Below are positions 48,203 to 59,412 of a stretch of DNA of 64,000 bases, in pieces; within the stretch, counting starts at the first letter, position 1, and each line of letters starts with the position of its first letter. Source of the stretch: Litsea cubeba. Its lineage: Eukaryota > Streptophyta > Magnoliopsida > Laurales > Lauraceae. The DNA is taken from positions 107,233,463 to 107,297,462 of the forward strand of contig CM022944.1 in NCBI GenBank assembly GCA_012931725.1, in the 5' to 3' direction. The notes beneath the pieces were generated by a model. That model was given only the letters and a program-made list of their open reading frames with translations, was not told where the DNA came from and did no database searches. The translations under genes were made by a program, and so were the position numbers.

Positions 48203-48924
48203 TCCTCCACCCCTTAGGGTATTTGGTCCTCCAAATAAAAACAATTATACCTCTGGCAACAAATGTGGGTATTTCCTCTGAACTTGGTCTCTTAATTCCC
48301 ATGTGGCTTCTTCTGGCTCGTGATTTTCCCAAAGTACCTTGACCCAATGAACAGTTCGGTTTCTTAATTCATGCTCTTTGGTGCTCGATGATTCTAACTG
48401 GCTTTTCCACGTATGAAGCATCTTCTCGAATTTCTAAGGGTTCGTGTGGAATGATGTGAGAAGGACTATGAACATACTTCTTAAGCATGGAGATGTGAAA
48501 AACGTTATGTACCCCGGAGAGTTCCGGTGGTAATGCAAGTCTATAGGAAACATCTCCAATTTTGCTCAAAATCTCATATGGGCCAATATAACTGCTTGAC
48601 AATTTGCCCTTCTTTCTGAACCTCAGAGTTCCTCTAACAGGTGAGACCTTTAAGAATACCTTGTCACCCACATCAAACTGTAATTCTCTCCGACGAGTGT
48701 CTGCATAGCTCTTTTGCCTGCTTCGGGCGACCTTTAACCTTTCGTGAATCAACTTGACCTTTTCACTTGTCTCCCCAACTATCGTCGGTCCATGAAAGCT
48801 ACGTACACCGACTTCCTCCCAACAAACCGGAGTTCTACATCTTCTGCCATAAAGTGCTTCAAATGGTGCCATTCCAATGCTAGAATGGTAACTATTATTG
48901 TATGCGAACTCACAAAGTGGTAGG
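48203..48924 (-). pseudogene. G2 integrase tail and chromodomain
   Basis: Just right of A3 the purine tract of G2 appears in reverse (CCTCCACCCCTTAG near 48204). Beyond it the minus strand encodes the integrase end: CEFAYNN, FEALYGRRCRTP, VGDKVFLKVSP, GPYEILSKIGD and VHNVFHISMLKKY. A chromodomain follows (SYVEKP, then VKVLWENHEPEEATWE after a frame change near 48370). It resembles the G1 protein closely, but its LTR is clearly different, so G2 is a separate family of the same lineage. B2 cuts it at 48924. The remaining pol lies outside the window. Confidence 0.88.
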
Positions 48925-50693
48925 TGTTGGAAATAGGGTGGGCCTCTAGGATAGGTTTCAAAAACTTTTGACCCACTTGATGCAGGGATCAACTATCCAC
49001 AAGGCTATAAAACCCAATCCAGGATTCATGTCCTCAATCTCAGTCATCATGATCAGTAAATACAATCTATCTTGAAGATAGAACCAGCAACATATAAGTT
49101 ACAAATAAATCTACAACATGCAAGGAAGTAGATTATACCTTTGGAGCTCGGTTGTGCTCTAATGGAGAAGTTGCGTCTTTCTTTGATGATGAAACGCTTT
49201 CACTAATCAAATAGGAATCTCCAAGACCTCTTGATCTTCCACGCTATGACCCGTATCAGATTCTCCTTTTCTCAAGAAGATGGTGGGATCTCCAAGAGAA
49301 AACTACTAGGAACTCTAGGGAGGAATTAGAAAGAGAACTAGAAGAGGGAGAGAGAGAGGAAAAACTCGAGCAACACTTGCTCTAGGGGACTTGGGCGTGA
49401 ATCCCTAGGTGGATTTATGCATGGGACGTCCAAGCCTTGCAATCCTCTATTTATAGCTTTTTCAAGTTGCCTCCTCTTTTCTAATTATAATAGAAGTCTT
49501 ACTTCCATTAATTAGTAACTTACCATATCATAATTAGAAGTCTCACTTCAAATATGATTAGTAACTTTCCAATTCCTTTCTAATTAAAATAGAAGTCTCA
49601 CTTCTACTAAAATTAGTAAGTCTACTATTACCACTATTAGAAGTCTCACTTCAAATAGAAATAGTAACTTTCCTTTTAGAGTTCAACTAGAATTAGATAC
49701 TTTCTAATAATTTGGGCTAGCGTGGGGACCACTAGGGATTCCTTAGAAAGCTGGCTCCAACTGGGACTCGCGACCCCACATCTCATGTGTAATCCGGGCC
49801 CACAATTAATTGCAAATAACTCCACTATATAAATGCAATTGAACTCCAGTCTTAGGAATATTACATAGAAGACCCTAAACTTCCACATTATCACAAGTAG
49901 ACCCCTCTATCAATATCCATGGATCAATTGGACCTGTCTTCCAAAATAGATCCATATCTTATTATCCTTGAGTCCCAATCAATTATAATGATCATAGGTA
50001 CCTTTCCAATTAACTCTTAATCGGAATGGGTGCGCACTTACCAATGATAAATCCATTAATTGGCAGAAGGGGATATTAGAGATAGATTCCTTCTTGACTA
50101 TTGAATGTTCCCACAGCTCTACTATCATGTACCCAAATCACCGAGGTGTTGACCTACAGTTGGCCTCACTCATTGGTGACTCAAAGCAAATGAATAGATA
50201 GAAACTTGAGTTCATTAATGTCTCAGGATTGAGAGCCTATTGCTAGGGAATTATGAGAGCAGACCTTAAAGTAAAGACAGTGTTTATAAGGTGCTTCTCA
50301 TGGTCCTTCAATACATCAAATGTACCAGCACTATGATCCAGAATCTTCCATTCTGATGATTGAGACAAATCACACTATCTCATAGTGATCAAAGTACTGC
50401 AACCTTATCAGTATGAGATGTCCAGTCTCATCACTGGTTGTGATAATATTTAAGTATATGATTTGCCACACATGTCTCCTGTATGTGGATCTCATCCATA
50501 CACATGTGTTACATCTAATATACTTGTGGACCCCGGTTCATCTCATGAACCATCATGTCATTCGTATTGGTTATGTGCAAGTATATAATAAATCACCATT
50601 CATCTCATGAAAAGTAAACATGAATATATGAATAAATAAAGAATTAAATCAATTTATTATATCATCTACTGGATTGAGTCCATAAAACTAACA
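48925..50693 (-). repeat. 3' LTR of B2
   Basis: 1,769 bases. On the plus strand it starts TGTTGGAAATAGG and ends CATAAAACTAACA. It is much closer to the B3 LTR than to the B1 LTRs. It has four reverse GAAGTCTCACTTC-type motifs near 49493-49655 and a TATA box in reverse near 49450. Confidence 0.92.
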
Positions 50694-50877
50694 ATCTCCT
50701 ACTTGGGCTCAATGCCAGTTAGAGTTGCATCTCATGCACATCCCTTTTACATATAGCTCAAAGACTTTGGTAGTCAAAGGCTTAGTAAATGGATCTACTA
50801 GATTGTCTGCAGAGGCTATCTTGGTGATCGTACATCACCTCTCTGCACAATCTATCTGACCATGTATAACTTCCTCT
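50694..50877 (-). pseudogene. B2 polypurine tract and RNase H C-terminus
   Basis: The minus strand reads the end of a Copia RNase H like that of B1 (IASADNLVDPFTK) and the purine tract before the LTR, with substitutions and small indels. It is also the spacer of the inverted LTR pair. Confidence 0.85.
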
Positions 50878-52634
50878 TGTTAGTTTTATGGACTGAATCC
50901 AGTAGATGATATAATAAATTGATTAATTTCTTTATTTATCAGTATATTCATGTTTACTTTTTATGAGATGAATGGTTATTTATTATATACTTGCACATAA
51001 CCAATACGAATGACATGATGGTTCATGAGATGAACCGGAGTCCATAAGTATATTAGATGTAATACATGTGTATGGATGAGATCCACATACGGGAGACATG
51101 TATGACAAATCTTATACTTAAAATATATTCACAACCAGTGATGAGACTGGACATCTCATACTGACAAGGTTGCAGCACTTTGATCACTATGAGATAGTGT
51201 GATTTGTCTCGATCATCAGAATGGAAGATTCTGGATCATAGTGCTGGTACATTGGATGTATTGAAGGACCATGAGAAGCACCTTATAAACACTGTCTTTA
51301 TTTTAAGGTCTGCTCTCATAATTCCCTAGCAATAGGCTCTCAATCCTGAGACATTAATGAACTCAAGTTTCTATCTATTCATTTGCTTTGAGTCACCAAT
51401 GAGTGAGGCCAACTGTAGGTCAACACCTCGGTGATTTGGGCACGTGGTAGTAGAGCTGTGGGAACATTCAATGGTCAAGATGGAATCTATCTCTAATATC
51501 CCCTTTGCCAATTAATGGATTTATCATTGGTAAGTGCGCACCCATTCCGATTAAGAGTTAATTGGAAAGGTACCTATTGATCATTATAATTAATTGGGAC
51601 TCAAGGATAATAAGATATGGATCTATTTTGGAAGACAGGTCCAATTGATCCATGGATATTGATAGAAGGGTCTACTTGTGGTAATGTGGAAGTTTAGGGT
51701 CTTCTATGTAATATTCCTAAGACTGGAGTTCAATTGCATTTATATAGTGGAGTTATTTGCAATTAACTGTGGGCCCGGATTACACATGAGATGTGGGGTC
51801 GCGTGTCCCAGTTGGAGCCAGCTTTCTAAGGAATCCCTAGTGGTCCCCACGCTAGCCCAATTATTAGAAAGTATCTAATTCTAGTTGAACTCTAAAAGGA
51901 AAGTTACTATTTCTATTTGAAGTAGGACTTCTAATAGTGGTAATAGTAGACTTACTAATTTTAGTAGAAGTGAGACTTCTATTTTAATAGAAAGGAATTG
52001 GAAAGTTACTAATCATATTTGAAGTGAGACTTCTAATTATGATATGGTAAGTTACTAATTAATGGAAGTAAGACTTCTATTGTAATTAGTAAAGAGGAGG
52101 CAACTTGCAAAAGTTATAAATAAGAGGAGAAGAGGCCTTGGACGTCCCATGCATAAATCCACCTAGGGATTCACGCCCAAGTCCCCTAGAGCAAGTGTTG
52201 CTCGAGTTTTTCCTCTCTCTTCCCTCTTCAAGTTCTCTTTCTAGTTCCTCCTTAGAGTTCCTAGTAGTTTTCTCTTGGAGATCCCACCATCTTCTTGAAA
52301 AAAGGAGAATCTAATACGGGTCATAGCGTGGAAGATCAAGAGGTCTTGGAGATCCCTATTTGATTAGTGAAAGCGTTTCATCATCAAAGAAAGATGCAAC
52401 TCCTCTATTAGAGCACAACCGAGCTCCAAAGGTATAATCTACTTCCTTGCATGTTGTAGATTTAATAGTTGCTGTTTCTATCTTCTAGATAGATTGTATT
52501 TACTGATCATGATGACTGAGATTGAGGACATGGATCTTGGATTGGGTTTTATAGCCTTGTGGATAGTTGATCCCTGCGTCAAGTGGGTCAAAAGTTTTTG
52601 AAACCTATCCTAGAGGCCCACCCTATTTCCAACA
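50878..52634 (+). mobile_element. Solo LTR B3 of the B family
   Basis: A single 1,757-base LTR on the plus strand starts TGTTAGTTTTATGG and ends TTTCCAACA, with a perfect duplication CCTCT at 50873-50877 and 52635-52639. It lies inside the RNase H of B2. It has four GAAGT(N3)ACTTC dyads (51919, 51967, 52021, 52065) and a TATA-like ATAAATA near 52117. A solo LTR arises by recombination between the two LTRs of a full element. Confidence 0.95.
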
Positions 52635-52639
52635 CCTCT

Positions 52640-52896
52640 GTACATACTTTTTGGCTCTTGGGTTATTTGGACTTAATGACTGCCCTGATGTCATCACAGT
52701 AAACTGTGATTGGCTGTCCTGCCAAAAATACCACTCCAAGTTCCATAAGGAATCTTTTGAGTTAATCTGCTACCTTAGCTACTTCTCAAGCTGCTACAAC
52801 ATAAGCACATACCCAGAAGTTGATTTCTTGGAATCCTGATCTGACTAGAAGTCAGTATCTATGTAACCGACTGGAATTAACTCATCACTGCTGTAA
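52640..52896 (-). pseudogene. B2 RNase H fragment between B3 and C1
   Basis: On the minus strand it matches the RNase H region of B1 (around VYCDSSGAV and EAEYVA) with many changes and frame breaks. C1 follows at 52897. Confidence 0.75.
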
Positions 52897-54092
52897 TGTT
52901 GGAATTTGAGATGCATTGAGTTGAATCTTGAAGCATTGGTGTGTTTGGTGTCTCAAGCATCAAATTGTATTGGAATTATTGTCAACACTATGTCTCAATC
53001 ATGTGTTGAAAGAGTGGAAGTGATAGAGCTCAAGAAGAATGAAAAAGGAAAACAGTGAAGAAAATCAGTTTTTCCTGGTGCAGTGTACCCGGTCGACCGA
53101 GCTCCCTGGCAGGTCGACCGAGCATGAAGAAAGTGCAAAATCAGAGCTTACAGTTATTTTTTGACACAGAGGTCATCCGGTCGACCGAGGCTTCCAGGAT
53201 GTCGACCGAGCTCGGGTTCCAGAATTTGACAACTTACAACTTTTTGAAAGTTCGTCAGGCGCCCAGTTCACCCGGTCGACCGAGCACAGTATGATGTCGA
53301 CCGAGCACACACAGACAGCAAGTAACGCAGAATTAGAAGTCTTTTGCTAAAAGTTAGGAATTTTTTGTAATTCGTTTGGGACTCTTTCTAAACGAATTGT
53401 AGCCTATTTTGGACACTCTTTGGGGTTGCTAAAACCTATATAAACACTCCTAATCTCGTTTTCAATAACAAGCATCAAAGAAAGAAGAGTTTGAGAGAGT
53501 TTTGGAGAGAAGAGTGCTTGGAGAAGAAGGTGCTTGTGTCTTGCTGTTGTGGAGCAACTTTCTACAGCAAGTGTGGACGAATTTGAAGCCTCATGAAGAT
53601 GGTATTTTCGTTCATAAGATAAGTCTCTCTTTTATGCTTTAGATTTCTATTTGTAAGGGATTGAGAGAGAGAGAATTGTAGAGGGGAAAGGGCTGTAGAT
53701 CAGTTTATCTTCTTTGCTGTAATCATCAAGTTGGTGCTTGGTGTTTTGGGGTTTGGTGATCCTGTCTGTGGGTGCAGACAAATTGTAAAGGGAGTTGTAG
53801 CTTCCTAGATAGTTGGTGCTATCTGAAACCTAAGGGAGTCGGTGCTTCCTAGATAGTTGGTGCTATCTGAATTTAAGGGTTGGTGCTCTTTGTCGTCGGT
53901 GCGACTAAATAAGATTCAGACCTGTACCGGATTGTTGTTCGGACGGGATTGAACCGTGGACGTAGCCTTTTGGTGAACCACGTAAAATCTGGTGTCAAAT
54001 TGTGTGGTTTGATTTGAATTGTTGTTAGCAAGGACCTGTTTAAAAGAGATCACTGATTCACCCCCCCCTCTCAGTGATCACGAGATCTAACA
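52897..54092 (+). repeat. 5' LTR of C1
   Basis: 1,196 bases, TGTTGGAATTTGAG to TCTAACA. The TATA box TATATAAA is at 53437-53444 (3' LTR copy 59953-59960). It also carries repeats of AGTTGGTGCTATCTGAA near 53812-53870. Confidence 0.96.
53091..53301 (+). repeat. Three palindrome pairs in the C1 5' LTR
   Basis: GTCGAC cores, usually inside GGTCGACC, have centres at 53094.5/53115.5, 53182.5/53203.5 and 53277.5/53298.5. Each pair is 21 bp apart. They lie 136-346 bases upstream of the TATA box. Confidence 0.95.
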
Positions 54093-54094
54093 AT

Positions 54095-54106
54095 TGGTAT
54101 CAGAGC
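54095..54106 (+). other. Primer binding site of C1
   Basis: TGGTATCAGAGC, two bases after the LTR end, complementary to initiator tRNA-Met. Confidence 0.9.
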
Positions 54107-54160
54107 GTAAGGTTTCCCTTGATAAGCTTAACACGCTAAGGGTGATCTTTGTCAAATCAC

Positions 54161-57100
54161 ATGGCAACCAGCACAGCGAATATGAAAGCACCGTTGTTTG
54201 ATGGTTCTAATTACAGCTTTTGGAAGATTAGAATGCAGGCCTTCATCAAATCTCTTGGCTATGATGTCTGGGAGACTGTCAGAGTCGGTTACAATTCTGC
54301 CATTGTACCCACTGATGCTGCAACGAAGAAGTTAGCAGACAACGACTCTAAGGCGCAGAATGCACTCTTTAGCGGCCTTGTTGACAGCGAGCTGATCAAA
54401 GTTATAGCATGCAAGACAGCCAAGGAAATCTGGGATAAGCTGAAAAGCATCCATGAAGGAGATGAGAAGATCAAAGAAGCGAAATTGCAAACTCATCGCT
54501 CCCAATTTGAGTCTCTTCGCATGGAGGATAACGAGAATGTTGATTCTTACATGCAACGGGTGAATGAAGTCACGAATGACATTCGTGGACTAGGAGAGGA
54601 GATTAAAGAACCAGTCATCGTCAAAAAGGTTCTAAGATCTCTCCTTCCCCGGTTTGATTCTAAAGTCTCAGCCATAGAAGAAGCCAAAGATCTGAACGAG
54701 TTTTCAATGGATGAGCTGCATGGTTCTCTCACTGCCTATGAGATGCGCATAGGTAAGACGTCTTCATCGGATAGAGAAGCGGCCTTCAAAGTTCAGAAAA
54801 AGGCAAAAGAGATTGCTGGTCATGATTCTGATGATGATGAGCTTGAGGCTCAATTTATTAGAAGGCTGAAGAAAGGAAGCAATGGCAAGTATAAAGGGAA
54901 GCTACCCTTTAAATGCTTCAATTGTGGCGGTGTTGGCCACTTTGCTGCGAAGTGCCCGCTGAAAGAAGACAATGATAATGACTCTTATGTTGATAAGAGT
55001 AAATGGAAGAAGAATTTCAGAAAGAAGGGCAAAGCAAAGAGCTTCATCAGTCAGCATAATGACAGCACGTCTGAATCTTCGGACGATGATGAATCAGTCG
55101 AGGCGACTGAAGCACTCTTCATGGTTACTATTGAAGAAGACGATGAGCAAGAGCTGGAAAACGAAGAGGAGGCTGAAGTGAATCTTGAAGAAGAGCTCAT
55201 TGCTGCACTTGAGGAGCTTAGCAAGGAGCGAAGATCTAGTAAGAAAAATCTGAAACTTCTTCATGAATCTGAAATTTCAGTTATTGCTTTGAAAACTGAA
55301 TTAGAAGAGTATAAAAGAATGGTAGATGTCCTAGAAATACAAATCTGTACCAAAACTGAGGAAGTGATGAAACTTGAGAATGAAATCCTTGGAGCAAGGA
55401 CTGAAAATATGCAAATGAAACAAAAGCTCAAGGAGTTTCAAGCTATCAATGGTACATTGAAGCTGAATGAAATTTTGAAAGTTCAAAGACCCCCTCACTT
55501 CAGATTTGGAATAGGATTTGAGAATGGAGAATCTTCTAAGATTACACCTTCTGTAGAGACGGTGTTTGTAAAGCAAGTTACTACACCTTCCAATTCTGTG
55601 AAGCCCACACTGCCTAGAAAAGAGCCCATTCAAGTGAGAAAGGACATGAAGCCTAACCAGCCATATAAAAGATACAAATTTTATGGCTATTGTTATCATT
55701 GCAATAGGTATGGACATAGAAGGGCAGATTGTAAATTCTATGTGAGAAACAGCCCAGTTGTGAGAAGGAACCCTTTCTCAATCCTAAATAGCCACAATAT
55801 TGAGTGCTACAAGTGTCATAATTTTGGACACATGGCTAGGGATTGTAGGCTGCCTACTGCTAAACCAATTCAGGTTGAAAAGAAACCCAAGTTAGTCAAA
55901 ACTTGGAGGGCAAAGAAAAGTGCAGAAAAAGGCAAGGAATCTCTCATTGTGCAAACCGCTTACAATGCACAAAAGAAGACAGCACCATGGGTCCTTGATA
56001 GTGGCTGTTCGAGTCATATGACTGGTGATAAAGAAAAATTCATCAAGTTACAGCACTATGAAGGTGGTTCGGTAAAGTTTGGTAACAATGATGGTGCCAA
56101 AATTGTTGGAAAAGGTGTTGTTCAGCTGATGGCAAACAAGATCAGATCTGAAGAGGTCTTATATGTGTCTGGATTGAGACACAATCTGTTGAGTGTGAGC
56201 CAGATCTGTGATAAGGGCCACGAAATTGTTTTTACTAAGAATGGGTTTGCTATCAAGAAGAGTAGCAACGGCAAAACAGTGGCTACTGGGTCAAGGACAG
56301 CTGGAAATCTTTACACCTTGTCAGATGGAGCTGAAAAGACATGCTTATTGAGTCGGTCAGAAGAGAGTTGGTTGTGGCACAAACGCCTTGGGCATCTAAA
56401 CTTTGGCAACATGTCAAAGATTTGCAATTCAAAGGCTGTTAGAGGTATGGCTACAGTTGAAAAGCCTTCAAACCCCATTTGTGACTCTTGTCAAAAGGGA
56501 AAGCAAACGAGGGTAATGTTCAAGACGAAGGAGCATCATACGAAGAAACCTCTTGAGCTGGTACACACTGATCTCTGTGGACCGATGCGGACTCAAAGCA
56601 CCAATGGAGATAAGTATTTTATGCTTTGCATTGATGATTTTACTCGCATGACATGGGTATTATTTCTTAAGCATAAACATCAAGCACTTGATCGGTTCAA
56701 AGTGTTTAAAGCACAGGTTGAAAACATGCTAGGGAAGCAGATCAAGACGCTAAGGTCTGATCGTGGAGGCGAATTCACATCTGATGAATTCACTAAGTAT
56801 TGTGAACATCATGGCATCCAAAGACAATACTCAGCCCCTAGAACTCCACAGCAGAATGGAGTTGTTGAGCGCAAGAACCGCACTGTGCAAGAAATGGCAC
56901 GCACCATGCTGATTGAAAGTAAGATGGCTGATAAGTATTGGAAAGAGGCGATTCATACGGCTGTTTATATTCAGAATCGTTGCTTGATCAGGCCACATGA
57001 AGATAAAACACCTTATGAGCTATGGTTTGGAAGAAAAGCTACAGTCAAGCACTTCAGAGTCTTCGGTAGCAAGTGTTACATCAAGCGGCTCGAACAAAAT

Positions 57101-59009
57101 CCGGGCAAATTTGAAGAAAGAGCCGATGAAGGTATTTTTCTGGGTTACTCATCCTCTAGTAAAGCTTACAGATGCCTTAACAAAAGGACCAGAAAAATTA
57201 TTGAAAGTGCTGATGTTAGAATTGATGAAAACCATGAGTCAAAGAAGGTAACTCATAATGACAGTCCAGTGTATGAGGACTCGAGTGAGATTGATGATGA
57301 AGTGGCTGAACCTGATTCTGAAAAGGCAAAAGATGATTCAGAGGATACTTCTCCTAGAAAGAAAAGTACTTGGGTAGAGCAACACCCTAAGGATCAAATC
57401 ATTGGAGATCCTGAGGCCGGTGTAAAAACTAGACAAAGTGTAGTTAGCAATTACTCACTTGTGTCCACCATTGAGCCCAAGACAGTAGCTGAAGCTAGTC
57501 TAGATGAAAGCTGGTTAAAAGCTATGCATGAGGAGTTGGAGCAGATTGAGAAAAACTCCACATGGGAACTAGTCCCTAGACCTACTGATAAGAATGTGAT
57601 TGGTACAAAATGGGTCTTTCGGAACAAGCTGAATGAAGATGGTCAGGTCATACGAAACAAGGCAAGGTTGGTTTGTAAAGGCTATGCACAAGTTGAAGGC
57701 ATAGATTTTGAAGAGACCTTTGCAACCGGTGGCTCGTCTGGAAGCCATTCGTATGTTTCTTGCATTGGCTGCCTATAAAACCTTCAAGGTATTTCAGATG
57801 GATGTTAAGTCAGCTTTCTTGAATGGTTTACTTGAAGAAGAGGTCTACATTGAGCAACCTGATGGCTTTCTAATTAGCAAAAATTCAGACTTAGTTTGCA
57901 AGCTGAAGAAGGCTCTATATGGACTGAAACAGGCGCCAAGGGCATGGTATGCAAGGCTGGATCTTTATCTTCGCAAGATTGGTTTTGGAAAAGGACTAGT
58001 TGATAGCAATCTGTATGTCAAATCTGATTCAAGCAAACAGCTGGTGGTTATTGTTTATGTTGATGACATAATATTTGGAGGCAATGATGAGAATATGTGC
58101 AGGATTTTTACTGAAGATATGACGAAAGAATTTGAGATGTCTATGCTTGGAGAGCTAAAGTTCTTCCTAGGATTACAAGTTCAGCAGCTGAAAAATGGTA
58201 TTTTTATATCTCAGATGAAATATATAAAGGAAATGCTGAAGCGTTTTAACATGGAAGACAGCAAGCCCGTGAGCACGCCAATGACAACGAACACGAAACT
58301 TAGCAAAGATGATAAGGCTTCGTCCGTTGATCACACCACCTATCGTTCTATGATAGGAAGCTTGCTTTACTTGACTGCTACAAGACCAGATCTTCTACAA
58401 GCAGTATGTATGGTGGCTCGATTTCAAGCATCACCAACTGAGACGCACCTTACAGCAGTGAAAAGGATATTTCGATATCTAAAAGGTACTATGGAGCTTG
58501 GAATATGGTATCCTAAAGGTAAATCCTTTACTCTTGTCGCATACTCAGACGCCGATTGGGCTGGTTGCGTAGATGATCGCAAGAGTACAAGTGGTGGTGC
58601 ATTCTATCTTGGTGATAGATTGGTAGCTTGGCATAGCAAGAAGCAAGACTCCGTCTCACTTTCGACAGCGGAAGCAGAATATATTGCAGCGGCAACTTGT
58701 TGTACGCAAGTGTTATGGATGCGGCAAATGCTCTCTGATTTAGGAGTTCCAACAACAGATCCTACGCCGATCCTCTGTGATAACACTAGTGCAATTCATA
58801 TCTCCAAGAATCCAGTTCAGCATTCAAGGACTAAGCATGTTGCAATCCGCTATCACTTTCTCAAGGATAAAGTTGCAGATGGTGAGGTAAAGTTGGAATA
58901 CGTTCCTACTACTGAGCAAGTGGCTGATATCTTCACAAAACCTTTGCCAAAGGAAGTCTTCGAGTATCTCCGAAAGAAATTAGGAGTTACTCACTCTCCT
59001 ACACCTTAG
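54161..59009 (+). pseudogene. Copia gag-pol polyprotein of C1 with a single frameshift
   Basis: The ATG at 54161 (MATSTANMKAP) starts a frame of about 1,615 codons. Gag has a DUF4219/UBN2-like region (about residues 1-210), CCHC knuckle 1 at 252 (CFNCGGVGHFAAKC), an acidic stretch and coiled coil (about 320-440), and knuckles 2 and 3 at 511 and 549. Protease LDSGCSSHM is near 613. Integrase has HTDLCGP near 802 and PQQNGVVERKN. An extra A at 57724-57725 breaks the frame at the start of the RT core. The second part (to 59009) has the YVDD box near 58055 and RNase H with SDADWAG, STAEAEY, CDNTSAI and VADIFTK, so all acidic positions are present. Confidence 0.94.
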
Positions 59010-59412
59010 GAGATGTGCCAGAAAGGGGGAGCAATGAATTCGTTGAATATCTTATTTGCTCCTAGATTGGTCCCTTTGGAATTATTGTCAAAGGGGGAGA
59101 AGATTATGCATGGAAAGATTGATATGCATGTCATCTTGAGAAGGTTATCTGGAGATTGGTATCAAGTTATGCTGAGAAGATTATGCAAGGAAAGACTATA
59201 TGCATGTTGAAGTTAGTCTTATGCTAAGAAGATGAAAATATGATAGCATGAGGAAGATGGAAGATTGGAATGAAAATTGGTATCAAGATAGTGAATGAGA
59301 AGATCATGTTCCAAGGGGAGTTTATTGTTCTAAAAAGGCTCTATGATGTCAACATGTTCCAAGTGTCTATGTTGAAGTTCCAAGTGTTGCCAACAATTCC
59401 AAAGGGGGAGAT
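59010..59412 (+). other. C1 3' untranslated region with repeated purine tracts
   Basis: GAAAGGGGGAG (59021-59031), AAAGGGGGAGAAGA (about 59090-59104), AAGGGGAG (59313-59320) and the terminal AAAGGGGGAG (59401-59410, used next to the LTR) lie in 400 bases. Repeated purine tracts are reported for Sireviruses. The 65-residue ORF here is not supported. Confidence 0.75.

Noticed and set aside
53055..53294. 79-residue ORF with repeated GRPS wording, also at 59571-59810
   Set aside because: It is the translation of the GTCGAC palindrome pairs in the C1 LTR. It lies upstream of the TATA box and has no gene context.
59013..59210. 65-residue ORF after C1 pol as an envelope-like gene
   Set aside because: It is too short, has no signal peptide or membrane segment, and overlaps purine tracts.
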